Positions 17,195 through 25,596 of a stretch of DNA of 64,000 nucleotides are shown in pieces. The translations under genes and the position numbers were made by a program. The stretch's first letter is position 1; each line of letters begins with the position of its first letter. Origin of the DNA: Rhizobium terrae (GTDB lineage: Bacteria; Pseudomonadota; Alphaproteobacteria; Rhizobiales; Rhizobiaceae). The notes below the pieces were generated by a model. The model searched no databases, was not told the origin of the DNA, and was given only the letters and a program-made list of their open reading frames with translations. The stretch spans positions 124,001 through 188,000 of the forward strand of contig NZ_QJKM01000012.1 of the NCBI RefSeq assembly GCF_003425685.1. The letters run 5' to 3'.

Positions 17195-18397
17195 ATGGGA
17201 TTGTCCATGTTGGCCGAAAGAAACACCTATTTCCGTACCGTCGCATCCGCGGGGTCGGATTTCACCCAGAAACGTCACCAGCAGGCGCTGGAGCGCTGCC
17301 TGGATCGTCTGCGCAGGACGATGCCGGTGATCGGCCTGCGCAATCCCAAGATCGGGCTTGCCGACAATACCTGGTCCTATTGTGGGCCTTACGACTGGGT
17401 CGTGAGCTTTCTGGCGGGACAATACTGGCTTGCCCTCGGCTTGACCGGCGATCCGGTTTTCCTCAATGCCGCAAGAGCGCGGCGCAACGTCTTCAGGGGC
17501 ATATTACGCAATCGCGATGCGCAGGATCACGACCTCGGTTTCCAGTATTCGCTCGCCTGCGTCAGCGACTGGCTTTTGACCGGCGACCGCGAGCCGCGCG
17601 ACATGGCGCTGGAGGCAGCCAATGTGCTGCTCAATCGCTATCACCCGGAGGGCCGCTATATCCAGGCGTGGAATCCGCGCTCCGTTCATGGCGCCTTCCG
17701 GCCGGAATTTGCCAACGGCCGGGTGATCGCCGATACGATGCAGAATCTCGCGCTGCTCTACTGGGCCTACAACGAGACCGCGCGCTGCGATTTCAAGGAA
17801 GCCGCCGATGGCCACGCGGAGACGACGATCGCCAATCTGGTCCGTCCCGATGGCACGAGCTTCCACACCTTCCTGTTCGACCCCGCAAGCGGCAAGCCGG
17901 TGCGGGGTGAAACCCATCAGGGTCATGCGGACAATTCCTGCTGGTCGCGCGGTCAGGCCTGGATGATCCACGGCTTTGCCCAATGCGCGGCGACGACCGG
18001 CAATAGGACACATCTCGACACGGCCCGGCGGCTTGCCGCAAAGGCTGAGGAACTGATGGGAGACGACCGGGTGCCGGTCTGGGATTATTCGGTTCCCGAA
18101 CCGAAGACCGACCATCGGGACAGCTCTGCCGCCGCGATCATGGCGGCAGGTCTCTTCATTCTCGCCGACATCGACGAGGCAGAGGAAGCCGCTCGCTGGC
18201 ACGACTTCGGCAACCGCCTGCTTGACGGCCTGCTCGATACCTGCGACCTGACCGGCGATCCAGATGCGCTCGGGCTGCTGGCGCACGGCGCGGCGCATGT
18301 GAAGGCCGGCTTTGCCGACACCATGCTGCCCTATGGCGACTACTATTTCATGGAAGCTCTCATGCGCTCCCTTGGGCATCGGCAGTTCTTCTGGTAG
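17195..18397 (+). CDS. GH88 family unsaturated glucuronyl hydrolase
   Basis: A 400-residue (alpha/alpha)6-barrel enzyme. Known GH88 enzymes hydrate the vinyl ether of a 4,5-unsaturated uronic acid left at the non-reducing end by polysaccharide lyases and release the neighbouring sugar. The two catalytic aspartates fit HDLGFQYSL (Asp113) and IADTMQNLALLYWA (Asp180). GHADNSCWSRGQAWMIHGFA and LPYGDYYFMEAL are further family blocks. There is no signal peptide, so it acts in the cytoplasm on imported oligosaccharides. ATGs at 17195 and 17207 are both possible starts. Confidence 0.85.
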   Translation: MGLSMLAERNTYFRTVASAGSDFTQKRHQQALERCLDRLRRTMPVIGLRNPKIGLADNTWSYCGPYDWVVSFLAGQYWLALGLTGDPVFLNAARARRNVFRGILRNRDAQDHDLGFQYSLACVSDWLLTGDREPRDMALEAANVLLNRYHPEGRYIQAWNPRSVHGAFRPEFANGRVIADTMQNLALLYWAYNETARCDFKEAADGHAETTIANLVRPDGTSFHTFLFDPASGKPVRGETHQGHADNSCWSRGQAWMIHGFAQCAATTGNRTHLDTARRLAAKAEELMGDDRVPVWDYSVPEPKTDHRDSSAAAIMAAGLFILADIDEAEEAARWHDFGNRLLDGLLDTCDLTGDPDALGLLAHGAAHVKAGFADTMLPYGDYYFMEALMRSLGHRQFFW

Positions 18398-18486
18398 AGG
18401 CTGAGGCGTATTGATGGGGGCAGGATAGATCGCCTAAAGGACGGATCGCAAAGTGATTTCAGGCGGAAAAAGCCAGGACGTCTTTC

Positions 18487-19539
18487 ATGGATGAGGGTCC
18501 GGACGACACGATCGCCCCCACGCTGAAGCATATCGCGGACGCTGCAGGCGTTTCCGTCGCTTCCGTCTCCAAGGTCTTGAACAATCGCGGCGGCGTCGGC
18601 GATGAAAGCCGCCGCCGCATTCTCGATGCCGCCGAGCGCTTCGGTTACCAGGGCCGTGCCGCTCGGACCCTGCAGCGAGCCGGCGTCGAAAGCACCGCTT
18701 TTGTCATTCCAGCCGAATTCTACTCGCGGTCGCAGTTCTACGAAGAAGTCATCCGCGGCGTGCTCGACGAGGCGGTCACCAACTCGTTGAGGATCGACGT
18801 CCGGTTGGTTCCTCTCAATCCGGCTATCCTGTCTTCCGAAATCGATGTCATCTTGCGCGACATGCAACCGGGCGCCCTGATTGCGCTGGGCGTCGACAAC
18901 CCGGTCGTAATCGACCGTATCGCCGAGAGCGGCATTCCCGCGGTCATCATCAACGGCATGGATCGCAGCATGCGGCTTTCCTGCGTGCTTCCCGACAACT
19001 GGTCGGCGGGATGGCTCGCCACCCGCACCCTTCTCCAGGCAGGTCACCGCGAAATCGTCCATGTCGCCGTAGCCCATCGTCTCTCGATGCAGCGGCGCCT
19101 TGAAGGTTTTCGCATCGCGCTCCAAGAGGCGGGCATCCCGTTCGATGTCGACCGGCATCTTTTCGATCTCGAAGCACTTGGTTTCGGTGAGCACGATACC
19201 CAGCACGCCATGCGCGCCGCGTTGGACCAAGGCCGCTTTGCGAAGACGTCGGCGTTTTTCTGCGCAACCGATCTCGTCGCCGTCGGCGTGATGCAGGCAC
19301 TGGCGGACCGGGATCTTTCGGTGCCGGACGATTATTCGATCATCGGCATGGACGATATCGCGATCGCCCGACACAGCCGCCCGCCGCTGAGCACCATCCG
19401 CATCGATCGCGCCGAACTCGGACGCGCCGGGGTGCAACTTCTCATGGAACGCATCTCCGATCCGGAAGCCAACGTTCGCCGCGTCAATCTCGGCGTAAGG
19501 CTCATCGAACGTTCCTCGATAGGAGCTCCCAAGCTTTAA
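18487..19539 (+). CDS. LacI-family transcriptional regulator
   Basis: A 350-residue repressor. The helix-turn-helix is at about 12-35 (TLKHIADAAGVSVASVSKVLNN), followed by the hinge and a periplasmic-binding-protein-like effector domain ending in TIRIDRAELGRAGVQLL. It follows the GH88 gene in the same direction and probably controls that gene and the divergent ABC/DUF2264 operon. Its effector is unknown; a cytoplasmic breakdown product is likely. Confidence 0.87.
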   Translation: MDEGPDDTIAPTLKHIADAAGVSVASVSKVLNNRGGVGDESRRRILDAAERFGYQGRAARTLQRAGVESTAFVIPAEFYSRSQFYEEVIRGVLDEAVTNSLRIDVRLVPLNPAILSSEIDVILRDMQPGALIALGVDNPVVIDRIAESGIPAVIINGMDRSMRLSCVLPDNWSAGWLATRTLLQAGHREIVHVAVAHRLSMQRRLEGFRIALQEAGIPFDVDRHLFDLEALGFGEHDTQHAMRAALDQGRFAKTSAFFCATDLVAVGVMQALADRDLSVPDDYSIIGMDDIAIARHSRPPLSTIRIDRAELGRAGVQLLMERISDPEANVRRVNLGVRLIERSSIGAPKL

Positions 19540-19661
19540 AACCTTTCCCAGAAGAAAGGTAAGCGCTGGTCGACTGAACGGGTAGACGGGTCCGATCTAT
19601 CGTTTAAAAAGCTTATCCACCTGATCGAACCACACATCGAATTATGCTGGGACCAATCCTT

Positions 19662-20819
19662 ATGCTCTCTGATCTTCTGAACCTTGCGACGGATGCCCTT
19701 CTCATCGGGCGGGTCTGGAACCCGCAAGCCCAGGGGCCGAGCCTGGTGACCGTGCGGGACGGGTCGCTGGTCGACATCACCAGCCGGGATGCGCCGACGC
19801 TGAGCGCGCTCCTGGAACGCTCCGATGCGGCTGATTATGCGAAGAATGCACTAGGGTCATCGATCGGTGGCTTGGAAGACGTTGCGCAAAACAGCACCGG
19901 TCAACCTGATCAGGGCCGGCCCTATCTCCTTGCACCCGCGGATCTGCAGGTCATTAAGGCGTGCGGCGTTACATTCGCCCAATCGATGATCGAGCGCGTG
20001 ATCGAGGAGAAGGCTGCCGGCAATCCGGACCGCGCCGCCGCGATCCGCGAACGCGTCGCATCCCTGATCGGTGGCAGCCTCAAGAACCTGAAGGCAGGCT
20101 CCGCGGATGCGGCCAGAGTCAAGCAGGCGCTGATCGAAGAGGGCATGTGGTCGCAATATCTGGAAGTCGGCATCGGTCCTGATGCGGAGGTTTTCACCAA
20201 ATCCCCGGTTCTCTCCTCCGTCGGCTGGGGAGCGGACGTCGGCCTGCACCCTATTTCCACCTGGAACAATCCGGAGCCGGAAATCGTGCTCGCCGTCAGC
20301 AGCCGCGGCGAAATCAAGGGCGCGACGTTGGGCAACGACGTGAACCTGCGTGACGTCGAGGGGCGCTCGGCTCTTCTCCTCGGCAAGGCGAAGGACAACA
20401 ACGCTTCATGCTCGATCGGCCCATTCATCCGCCTGTTCGACGGTAGATACAGCCTCGACGACGTCCGCAAGGCCGAGCTAGACCTGAAGGTTACCGGTGA
20501 AGACGGCTTTGTCCTGCACGGCAAGAGTTCGATGTCGCAGATCAGCCGCGATCCGCTCGATCTCGTCAAGCAGACCTGCGGCGCACATCATCAATATCCG
20601 GACGGCTTCATGCTGTTCCTGGGCACCTTGTTCGCGCCGACCGAAGACCGCGATACGCCAAACCAGGGTTTTACCCACAAGAACGGCGATATCGTCGAGA
20701 TCTCCTCCGCCGGCCTCGGAACGCTGCGCAATACGGTGCGCCTTTCGACCGAATGCCCACCCTGGAATTTCGGCATTTCCGCGCTGATGCAAAATCTCGC
20801 AAAGCGCGACCTGCTTTAG
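19662..20819 (+). CDS. xylX: XylX-type 2-keto-3-deoxy-sugar-acid dehydratase (fumarylacetoacetase fold)
   Basis: A 385-residue enzyme. It closely resembles from memory Caulobacter XylX (2-keto-3-deoxy-D-xylonate dehydratase of the oxidative Weimberg pathway), sharing LKAAGVTFA-like, VIEE, EGMWSQYLEVGIGPDAEVFTK, GNDVNLRDVEGRSALLL, KAKDNNASCSIGPFIRLF and PDGFMLFLGTLFAPT. The product would be a 2,5-dioxo acid, an alpha-ketoglutarate semialdehyde in the pentose case. I chose ATG 19662, which follows GGGA and matches the XylX length; ATG 19644 is the alternative. No xylose dehydrogenase, lactonase or xylD is next to it, so the substrate could be a different deoxy keto acid. Confidence 0.75.
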   Translation: MLSDLLNLATDALLIGRVWNPQAQGPSLVTVRDGSLVDITSRDAPTLSALLERSDAADYAKNALGSSIGGLEDVAQNSTGQPDQGRPYLLAPADLQVIKACGVTFAQSMIERVIEEKAAGNPDRAAAIRERVASLIGGSLKNLKAGSADAARVKQALIEEGMWSQYLEVGIGPDAEVFTKSPVLSSVGWGADVGLHPISTWNNPEPEIVLAVSSRGEIKGATLGNDVNLRDVEGRSALLLGKAKDNNASCSIGPFIRLFDGRYSLDDVRKAELDLKVTGEDGFVLHGKSSMSQISRDPLDLVKQTCGAHHQYPDGFMLFLGTLFAPTEDRDTPNQGFTHKNGDIVEISSAGLGTLRNTVRLSTECPPWNFGISALMQNLAKRDLL

Positions 20820-20835
20820 AACCGAGCCAGCGTGC

Positions 20836-21693
20836 CTACCGATGTGTCCTCGGATAGGCATTGCGGCTCGGCGGCGCCCAGCCGTCGAGGATTTGCGGGT
20901 CGGCGCGCAGGATTTCCACCTTCAGCGGATAACAGGCGGCGGCATCGCTCGAATGGGTGGCGCTGCAATCGCCTCCCGGGCAGGCGGAAAGCGCGCCGAG
21001 AAGATCGATCTCGGCAAAGAACTCGATGAAATCGCCGGGACGCACCGGGCTCGCCTTCATGAAATACTGGTGTGTATCCTGCGTGAAGCCGGTGCACATG
21101 AAAACATTGAGCACATCATGGATATGCGGCTCGGCCTCCGTGACCGACAGGTGCTTTTCGGCGGCGAGCGCCCGCGTAAGGTTGGAATGGCAGCAGTGGT
21201 GGTAGTCGCCGCCCGAGAGCAGCCGGTTCGTATAGGGATCGCAGCGGGTGCCGATGACGTCGTGGACGCCGCTGCCGTCTCTGTCCCAGCCGTACCAGCC
21301 GAGCGTATCATGGGTGATTGTCGCCATCGGCCTCAGATAGGGCAGCGTGCTCCAGAGCCGATCGCCGGTCGTGACATGGGTCGCGTGAAGAGCCCGGGTC
21401 TTGCCGCTGAAGAAACGCTCGGAAAGGTCATCGGCATTCCAGAGATTGAGATCGCCCACCTGCGCCCCTTCGATGCTGACGATGCGGAAGAAATGCCCCT
21501 GTGGTACCCGGAAGGAGCGCGCATCGCGTGGCGGCACGATGACCTCGTCCACCTTCTCCAGCGTGCCCCTCGCGCGTTCCATCAGATCCATGTCGGCCAC
21601 GGGAAGTGTTTCGACCGGGTAACATACCACCGCTGGCTTGCCGCGCCGCTCCTCGGCATCGAGAGGCGCAGCCACTGATGGCAGTCTCGACAT
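20836..21693 (-). CDS. DUF1989 (urea carboxylase-associated) family protein
   Basis: A 285-residue protein of the DUF1989 family. Marker blocks are VPPRDARSFRVPQGHFFRIVSIEG, QVGDLNLWNADD, TRALHATHVTTGDRLWS, GTRCDPYTN with YHHCCHSNLTRAL, and GGDCSATHSS. His and Cys clusters suggest a metal-bound or cupin-like site. Relatives sit beside urea carboxylase genes, but no such genes are here. A LysR gene is divergent from it with a palindrome in between, so its inducer may be an amino-nitrogen compound. The function is not known. Confidence 0.75.
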   Translation of the reverse strand: MSRLPSVAAPLDAEERRGKPAVVCYPVETLPVADMDLMERARGTLEKVDEVIVPPRDARSFRVPQGHFFRIVSIEGAQVGDLNLWNADDLSERFFSGKTRALHATHVTTGDRLWSTLPYLRPMATITHDTLGWYGWDRDGSGVHDVIGTRCDPYTNRLLSGGDYHHCCHSNLTRALAAEKHLSVTEAEPHIHDVLNVFMCTGFTQDTHQYFMKASPVRPGDFIEFFAEIDLLGALSACPGGDCSATHSSDAAACYPLKVEILRADPQILDGWAPPSRNAYPRTHR

Positions 21694-21813
21694 TCCAGTT
21701 TCTCCACATTCGAACAGATGCGCATTGCCGAATCGAGACGCAGATTCGGTTCCAGCCCACCGACTATGGCCAAGCGCGGAGATGCGGACAATTCTCTACT
21801 TTCTTGCCCTGAG

Positions 21814-21830
21814 GCTAAGTCTGGCTTAGT
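21814..21830. promoter_or_regulatory. CTAAG-N5-CTTAG palindrome, probable LysR operator
   Basis: CTAAG (21815-21819) and CTTAG (21825-21829) form a perfect inverted repeat ten bases before the LysR ATG, in the divergent gap with the DUF1989 gene. It has the CTAA/TTAG core used by GcvA-type LysR proteins. Position suggests autorepression and control of the divergent gene. Confidence 0.5.
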
Positions 21831-21839
21831 CATAGCGGC

Positions 21840-22700
21840 ATGAAGAAAGTGCCGCTTTCCTCCCTGCGCCCGTTTGAAGCAGCCGCCCGCCACGGAAGCT
21901 TCGTCAAGGCTGCAGCGGAGCTGAGACTGACTCCAGCCGGCATAAGTCAGCATGTGCGCGCGCTCGAGGCTTGGATGAATATCGCGCTTTTCGTGCGCCA
22001 TCCCCGTGGCGTGGCGTTGACGGCGGCCGGACGTGAATTCAGTACGGCGGTCCGGCATGGATTGGGCCATATCGAAATGGCCGCTCATGAATTGTCGCTG
22101 GCTGTTCGCGACAGGCCGGTCAGCGTCGCCTGCATACCTTCCGTGGCTACGCGCTGGCTCATTCCACGCCTGCCCCGCTTCAAGGCGCTTCATCCGCAAA
22201 TCCGAGTGAACATCCTCTATGCCCCGGATGCCGGCACGCCGGAAGCCGCCGGTGCCGACCTGCTTATCCGTCATGGCGTGCAGCCCGATGGGCCGGCGAC
22301 ACGACTGCTCGGCGCCGAAACCCGTCCTACCTGCTCGGCGGGTTTTCTTGCAACGCATGGGCCATTCGAAACACCCGAGTCGCTTCTTTCCGCCGAACTC
22401 CTGCATGACGAGACACGTGAGGCTTGGACACGCTGGTTTGCGATGACAGGCATTCATACGGGCTCCAGGGAAGGGCCTGTCTTCGGCGATTTCAATCTTA
22501 TGGTCGGCTCGGTGATCGGCGGCCAGGGCATCGGGCTCTGTCCGACGTCGCTGATCGGCGAGGAAATCGCCACGGGTTCGCTGGTGACATTGGCCGAAAC
22601 GCCCTCGGATACGGAAAAGGCCTACTGGCTGATCGAAGCCCGAGGCCTTTCGCAGGAAACCCGAATGCTGCGGGACTGGCTGCTGATGGAAGCAGGCTGA
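21840..22700 (+). CDS. LysR-family regulator (GcvA type)
   Basis: A 286-residue activator/repressor. The helix-turn-helix spans about residues 4-65 (SSLRPFEAAARHGSFVKAAAELRLTPAGISQHVRALE, LFVRHPRGVALTAAG), followed by a two-lobed effector domain. The N-terminal pattern is that of GcvA-like LysR proteins. It is transcribed divergently from the DUF1989 gene and most likely controls it. Confidence 0.87.
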   Translation: MKKVPLSSLRPFEAAARHGSFVKAAAELRLTPAGISQHVRALEAWMNIALFVRHPRGVALTAAGREFSTAVRHGLGHIEMAAHELSLAVRDRPVSVACIPSVATRWLIPRLPRFKALHPQIRVNILYAPDAGTPEAAGADLLIRHGVQPDGPATRLLGAETRPTCSAGFLATHGPFETPESLLSAELLHDETREAWTRWFAMTGIHTGSREGPVFGDFNLMVGSVIGGQGIGLCPTSLIGEEIATGSLVTLAETPSDTEKAYWLIEARGLSQETRMLRDWLLMEAG

Positions 22701-22727
22701 TCGCGGGCATCTTGCAACGTCTGGCAG

Positions 22728-24353
22728 TCAGGCCCTCTTGATTCGAGACGGCGTGTCCTCTTCGCTGTCGATGCGCCAGGTGTTGCGGCCGGCGGCCTTC
22801 GCTCGATAAAGAGCACGGTCCGCCGCGTGCACCAACCCATCGCGATCGTGATCGGCCGCACCGGCCGCTGCAATCCCGATGCTGACGCCGATGCTGATCG
22901 GCAGCCCCTTGATCACAAAGGCGTCCTTGAATGCGGCGATGCAACGATCAGCGAGCCCCGTATCCAAGGCGCCCTCGGTCTTCATCAATATGGCAAATTC
23001 GTCACCGCCAAGCCGGGCCACCATATTGCCACCCGCTTCAGCCTTCAGTCTCTCGCCAACCAACTTCAGCAACTCGTCACCCGCCGCATGGCCGAACGTG
23101 TCGTTGACCGGCTTAAAGCCGTCGAGATCGAGGCAATAGACGACCGTGCGGCCGGGTTTGCCGGATTGCAGAGATTCGTCGAGGGATTTGTAGAACTGGA
23201 TACGGTTCGGCAGGCCGGTCAGCACGTCGTGATGGGCAAGGCGGGTCGCCTCGGCCTCCGCCAGCACACGCTCGCTGACATCGGCAATGGTCAGCAGCAG
23301 CCGGTGTTCGCTGCGCTCATGCAGCAAGCGCACATAGATCATCACATGCCGTTCCCGGCCGTCGGCCATCTGCTGGCGCCAGACGGTGCGAGCCTCGCAA
23401 TCACCGGTCAAGCCGGAAAGCCGTGCCGCGAACACCTCGCTCTCGCCCGGCGCATGCATGTCATGGGCTTTCTTCGACAGGAGATCCGACCGTCCGAAAC
23501 CGTAGAAGTCCATTGCAGCATGGTTGGCTTCGAGGATAGCGAGGCTGTTGCCGTCGCAGAGCAGCATCGGCATCGGGTTTGCCTCGAACAACTGCCGGAG
23601 CCATTCCTCGCGCTGTTTCAATTCGGTGATGTCGATGCGGATGCCGATCGCGCCGCCATCCGGCGTCCGGCGGTCGTCATAACGCAGCCAGCGGCCATCC
23701 TGCAGCTGATGTTCCTCCTGAGCGACCGGCTGGCGGAACTTGGTCATCCGCTGCCTCAGCCACGCATCCTGATCACCCACGACCTCGCGAATGCTACCGC
23801 TCGCAAGACTGATCCTCAGGATGTCCTCGAAGGCTATGCCGGGCCTCAGGTGTTCGGCGATCTCGGCATAAAGTTCGGCGTATTTCCTGTTCCACAGGAC
23901 ATAACGGTCCTTGGAATCGAAAACGCAGACCGCCTGAGGCAGCATTTCAATAACGTAGCGCAGACGAAGGTTTGCTTCGCGCAGTGCAAGGCCTGCCGGT
24001 GCCTCCCGTTCCGCCGTCTCGATCCAGATCGCGCTCAACGACGCGTCGCCCGCTTGCCACGATGTGACACGGACATCGCAGGAACGGCTGCGACCGGAGC
24101 GGTCCGTCGTTTCATATCTCGAATGGGGGGCAGGATTGAGCGGCCATTCGGGGAAGAATTCGGCGATCGCACGGCCGGAGGAAACATCGTCCAGATCGAA
24201 GAATTCCCGCGCTGTCCCATTGGCGAAAACGATCAATCCGGCCGCGTCCAGGATGAACACGGGCAGCGGACAGTTTTCCAGCAATAGAATGACTTCCGCA
24301 CCAAGCATGGTCTTCAAGATACCGCCCGTCGAAATCGGAATATCCTTTGTCAT
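22728..24353 (-). CDS. Diguanylate cyclase with three PAS domains (PAS-PAS-PAS-GGDEF)
   Basis: A soluble signalling protein of about 541 residues from the ATG at 24353; a GTG at 24452 would add 33 residues and the true start is uncertain. Three PAS modules come first (LLENCPLPVFILDAAGLIVFAN; VIEMLPQAVCVFDSKDRYVLWNR; LFEANPMPMLLCDGNSLAILEAN), then a GGDEF domain with an intact GGDEF at 449-453. The residues before it read AGGNMVARL, so the RxxD product-inhibition site is absent. There is no EAL domain and no membrane segment. It should make cyclic di-GMP in response to a small ligand or redox cue. Confidence 0.85.
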   Translation of the reverse strand: MTKDIPISTGGILKTMLGAEVILLLENCPLPVFILDAAGLIVFANGTAREFFDLDDVSSGRAIAEFFPEWPLNPAPHSRYETTDRSGRSRSCDVRVTSWQAGDASLSAIWIETAEREAPAGLALREANLRLRYVIEMLPQAVCVFDSKDRYVLWNRKYAELYAEIAEHLRPGIAFEDILRISLASGSIREVVGDQDAWLRQRMTKFRQPVAQEEHQLQDGRWLRYDDRRTPDGGAIGIRIDITELKQREEWLRQLFEANPMPMLLCDGNSLAILEANHAAMDFYGFGRSDLLSKKAHDMHAPGESEVFAARLSGLTGDCEARTVWRQQMADGRERHVMIYVRLLHERSEHRLLLTIADVSERVLAEAEATRLAHHDVLTGLPNRIQFYKSLDESLQSGKPGRTVVYCLDLDGFKPVNDTFGHAAGDELLKLVGERLKAEAGGNMVARLGGDEFAILMKTEGALDTGLADRCIAAFKDAFVIKGLPISIGVSIGIAAAGAADHDRDGLVHAADRALYRAKAAGRNTWRIDSEEDTPSRIKRA

Positions 24354-24638
24354 ATCGATAGACACGATTGTGAAAGAAATTACTAATTTTACGGTGGAAT
24401 ATGAAAGGGCTGCTTTCACGCAGATCTCATCGAAAATCGAACTTCGGAACACTTAGCCGGCCATCAGCCGGGTTGAGCGATGCGTGGCCGAGGTCTAAAA
24501 AGAGCACGTAGTGCCAGCTGCCCCGCTCCGATTCCTGTCTGAAATCGTGTGACGACGGCACGGTATCACCCTTGCGGCCCCAACGCCGAAGGCCCAGGTC
24601 ACGCCTATCTCTTTTCAACAGCCAGCAGGACATCAGGG

Positions 24639-25514
24639 ATGACAGAGACGTCAGAATATACTCCGCCGAAAGTGTGGGTCTGGAACAAGGCGAATGGTGG
24701 CCAGTTCGCCAGCATCAACCGACCGATCGCCGGTCCGACGCATGACAAGGACCTGCCAGTCGGCAAGCACCCGCTGCAGCTTTATTCGCTTGCCACGCCG
24801 AATGGCCAGAAGGTGACGATCATGCTGGAAGAGCTGCTTGCACTCGGCCACAAAGGCGCCGAATACGACGCTTGGCTGATCAAGATCGGCGATGGCGACC
24901 AGTTCAGCTCCGGCTTCGTCGAAGTCAATCCCAACTCCAAGATTCCGGCCCTGATGGACCGCTCCGGTCCGAAGCCGGTCCGCGTTTTCGAATCCGGCTC
25001 GATCCTCTTCTATCTCGCCGAAAAATTCGGCGCCTTTCTACCGACCGATCCGGCGACCCGCGCGGAATGCATGTCCTGGCTCTTCTGGCAGATGGGCAGC
25101 GCACCTTATCTCGGCGGCGGCTTCGGTCATTTCTACGCCTATGCACCGACCAAGATCGAATATGCGATCGACCGGTTCGCCATGGAAACCAAGCGCCAGC
25201 TCGACGTTCTCGACCGCCGCCTGGCCGAAAGCCGGTATCTCTCGGGCAATGACTATACGATCGCCGACATGGCGGTCATGCCCTGGTACGGCGGGCTGGC
25301 GAAGGGCTGGCAATATGGCGCCGGTGAATTTCTCGCGGTCCACGAATACAAGAACGTACTGCGCTGGGCAGATGAGATCCTTGCGCGCCCGGCCGTCAAG
25401 CGCGGCCGGATGGTGAACCGCATCAGCGGCGATCCCTCCGAACAGTTGCATGAACGCCACGATGCCAACGATTTTGAGACGAAAACGCAGGACAAGCTGG
25501 CGGTTCAGAGCTGA
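24639..25514 (+). CDS. yghU: YghU-type glutathione S-transferase (disulfide-bond reductase)
   Basis: A 291-residue protein, very close to E. coli YghU over its whole length: PPKVWVWNKANGG, INRPIAGPTHDKDLPVGKHP, NGQKVTIMLEELLALG, IGDGDQFSSGFVEVNPNSKIPAL, FGHFYAYAP and EQLHERHDANDFET. Known YghU has disulfide reductase and peroxide-reducing activity with glutathione. I start at ATG 24639, preceded by CAGCAGGACATCAGGG, not at the earlier in-frame ATG. It is a single-gene unit ended by a clear terminator. Confidence 0.9.
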   Translation: MTETSEYTPPKVWVWNKANGGQFASINRPIAGPTHDKDLPVGKHPLQLYSLATPNGQKVTIMLEELLALGHKGAEYDAWLIKIGDGDQFSSGFVEVNPNSKIPALMDRSGPKPVRVFESGSILFYLAEKFGAFLPTDPATRAECMSWLFWQMGSAPYLGGGFGHFYAYAPTKIEYAIDRFAMETKRQLDVLDRRLAESRYLSGNDYTIADMAVMPWYGGLAKGWQYGAGEFLAVHEYKNVLRWADEILARPAVKRGRMVNRISGDPSEQLHERHDANDFETKTQDKLAVQS

Positions 25515-25540
25515 GCACCGTTCCAGCGGCAATTCGAAGG

Positions 25541-25576
25541 AAGGGCCTCTTCAATCCGAATGAGGCCCTTTTTCTG
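25541..25576 (+). terminator. Intrinsic terminator after yghU
   Basis: AAGGGCCTC (25541-25549) pairs perfectly with GAGGCCCTT (25562-25570) around a 12-base loop, followed by TTTTCT. Confidence 0.8.
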
Positions 25577-25596
25577 CAATGGATCTCCGGTCGTCT

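Noticed and set aside
25551..25563. TCCGAATGA copy within the yghU terminator loop
   Set aside because: It matches the phn operator word, but it is in a terminator loop between unrelated genes with no other CGAAT half-site cluster, so chance is the simplest reading.
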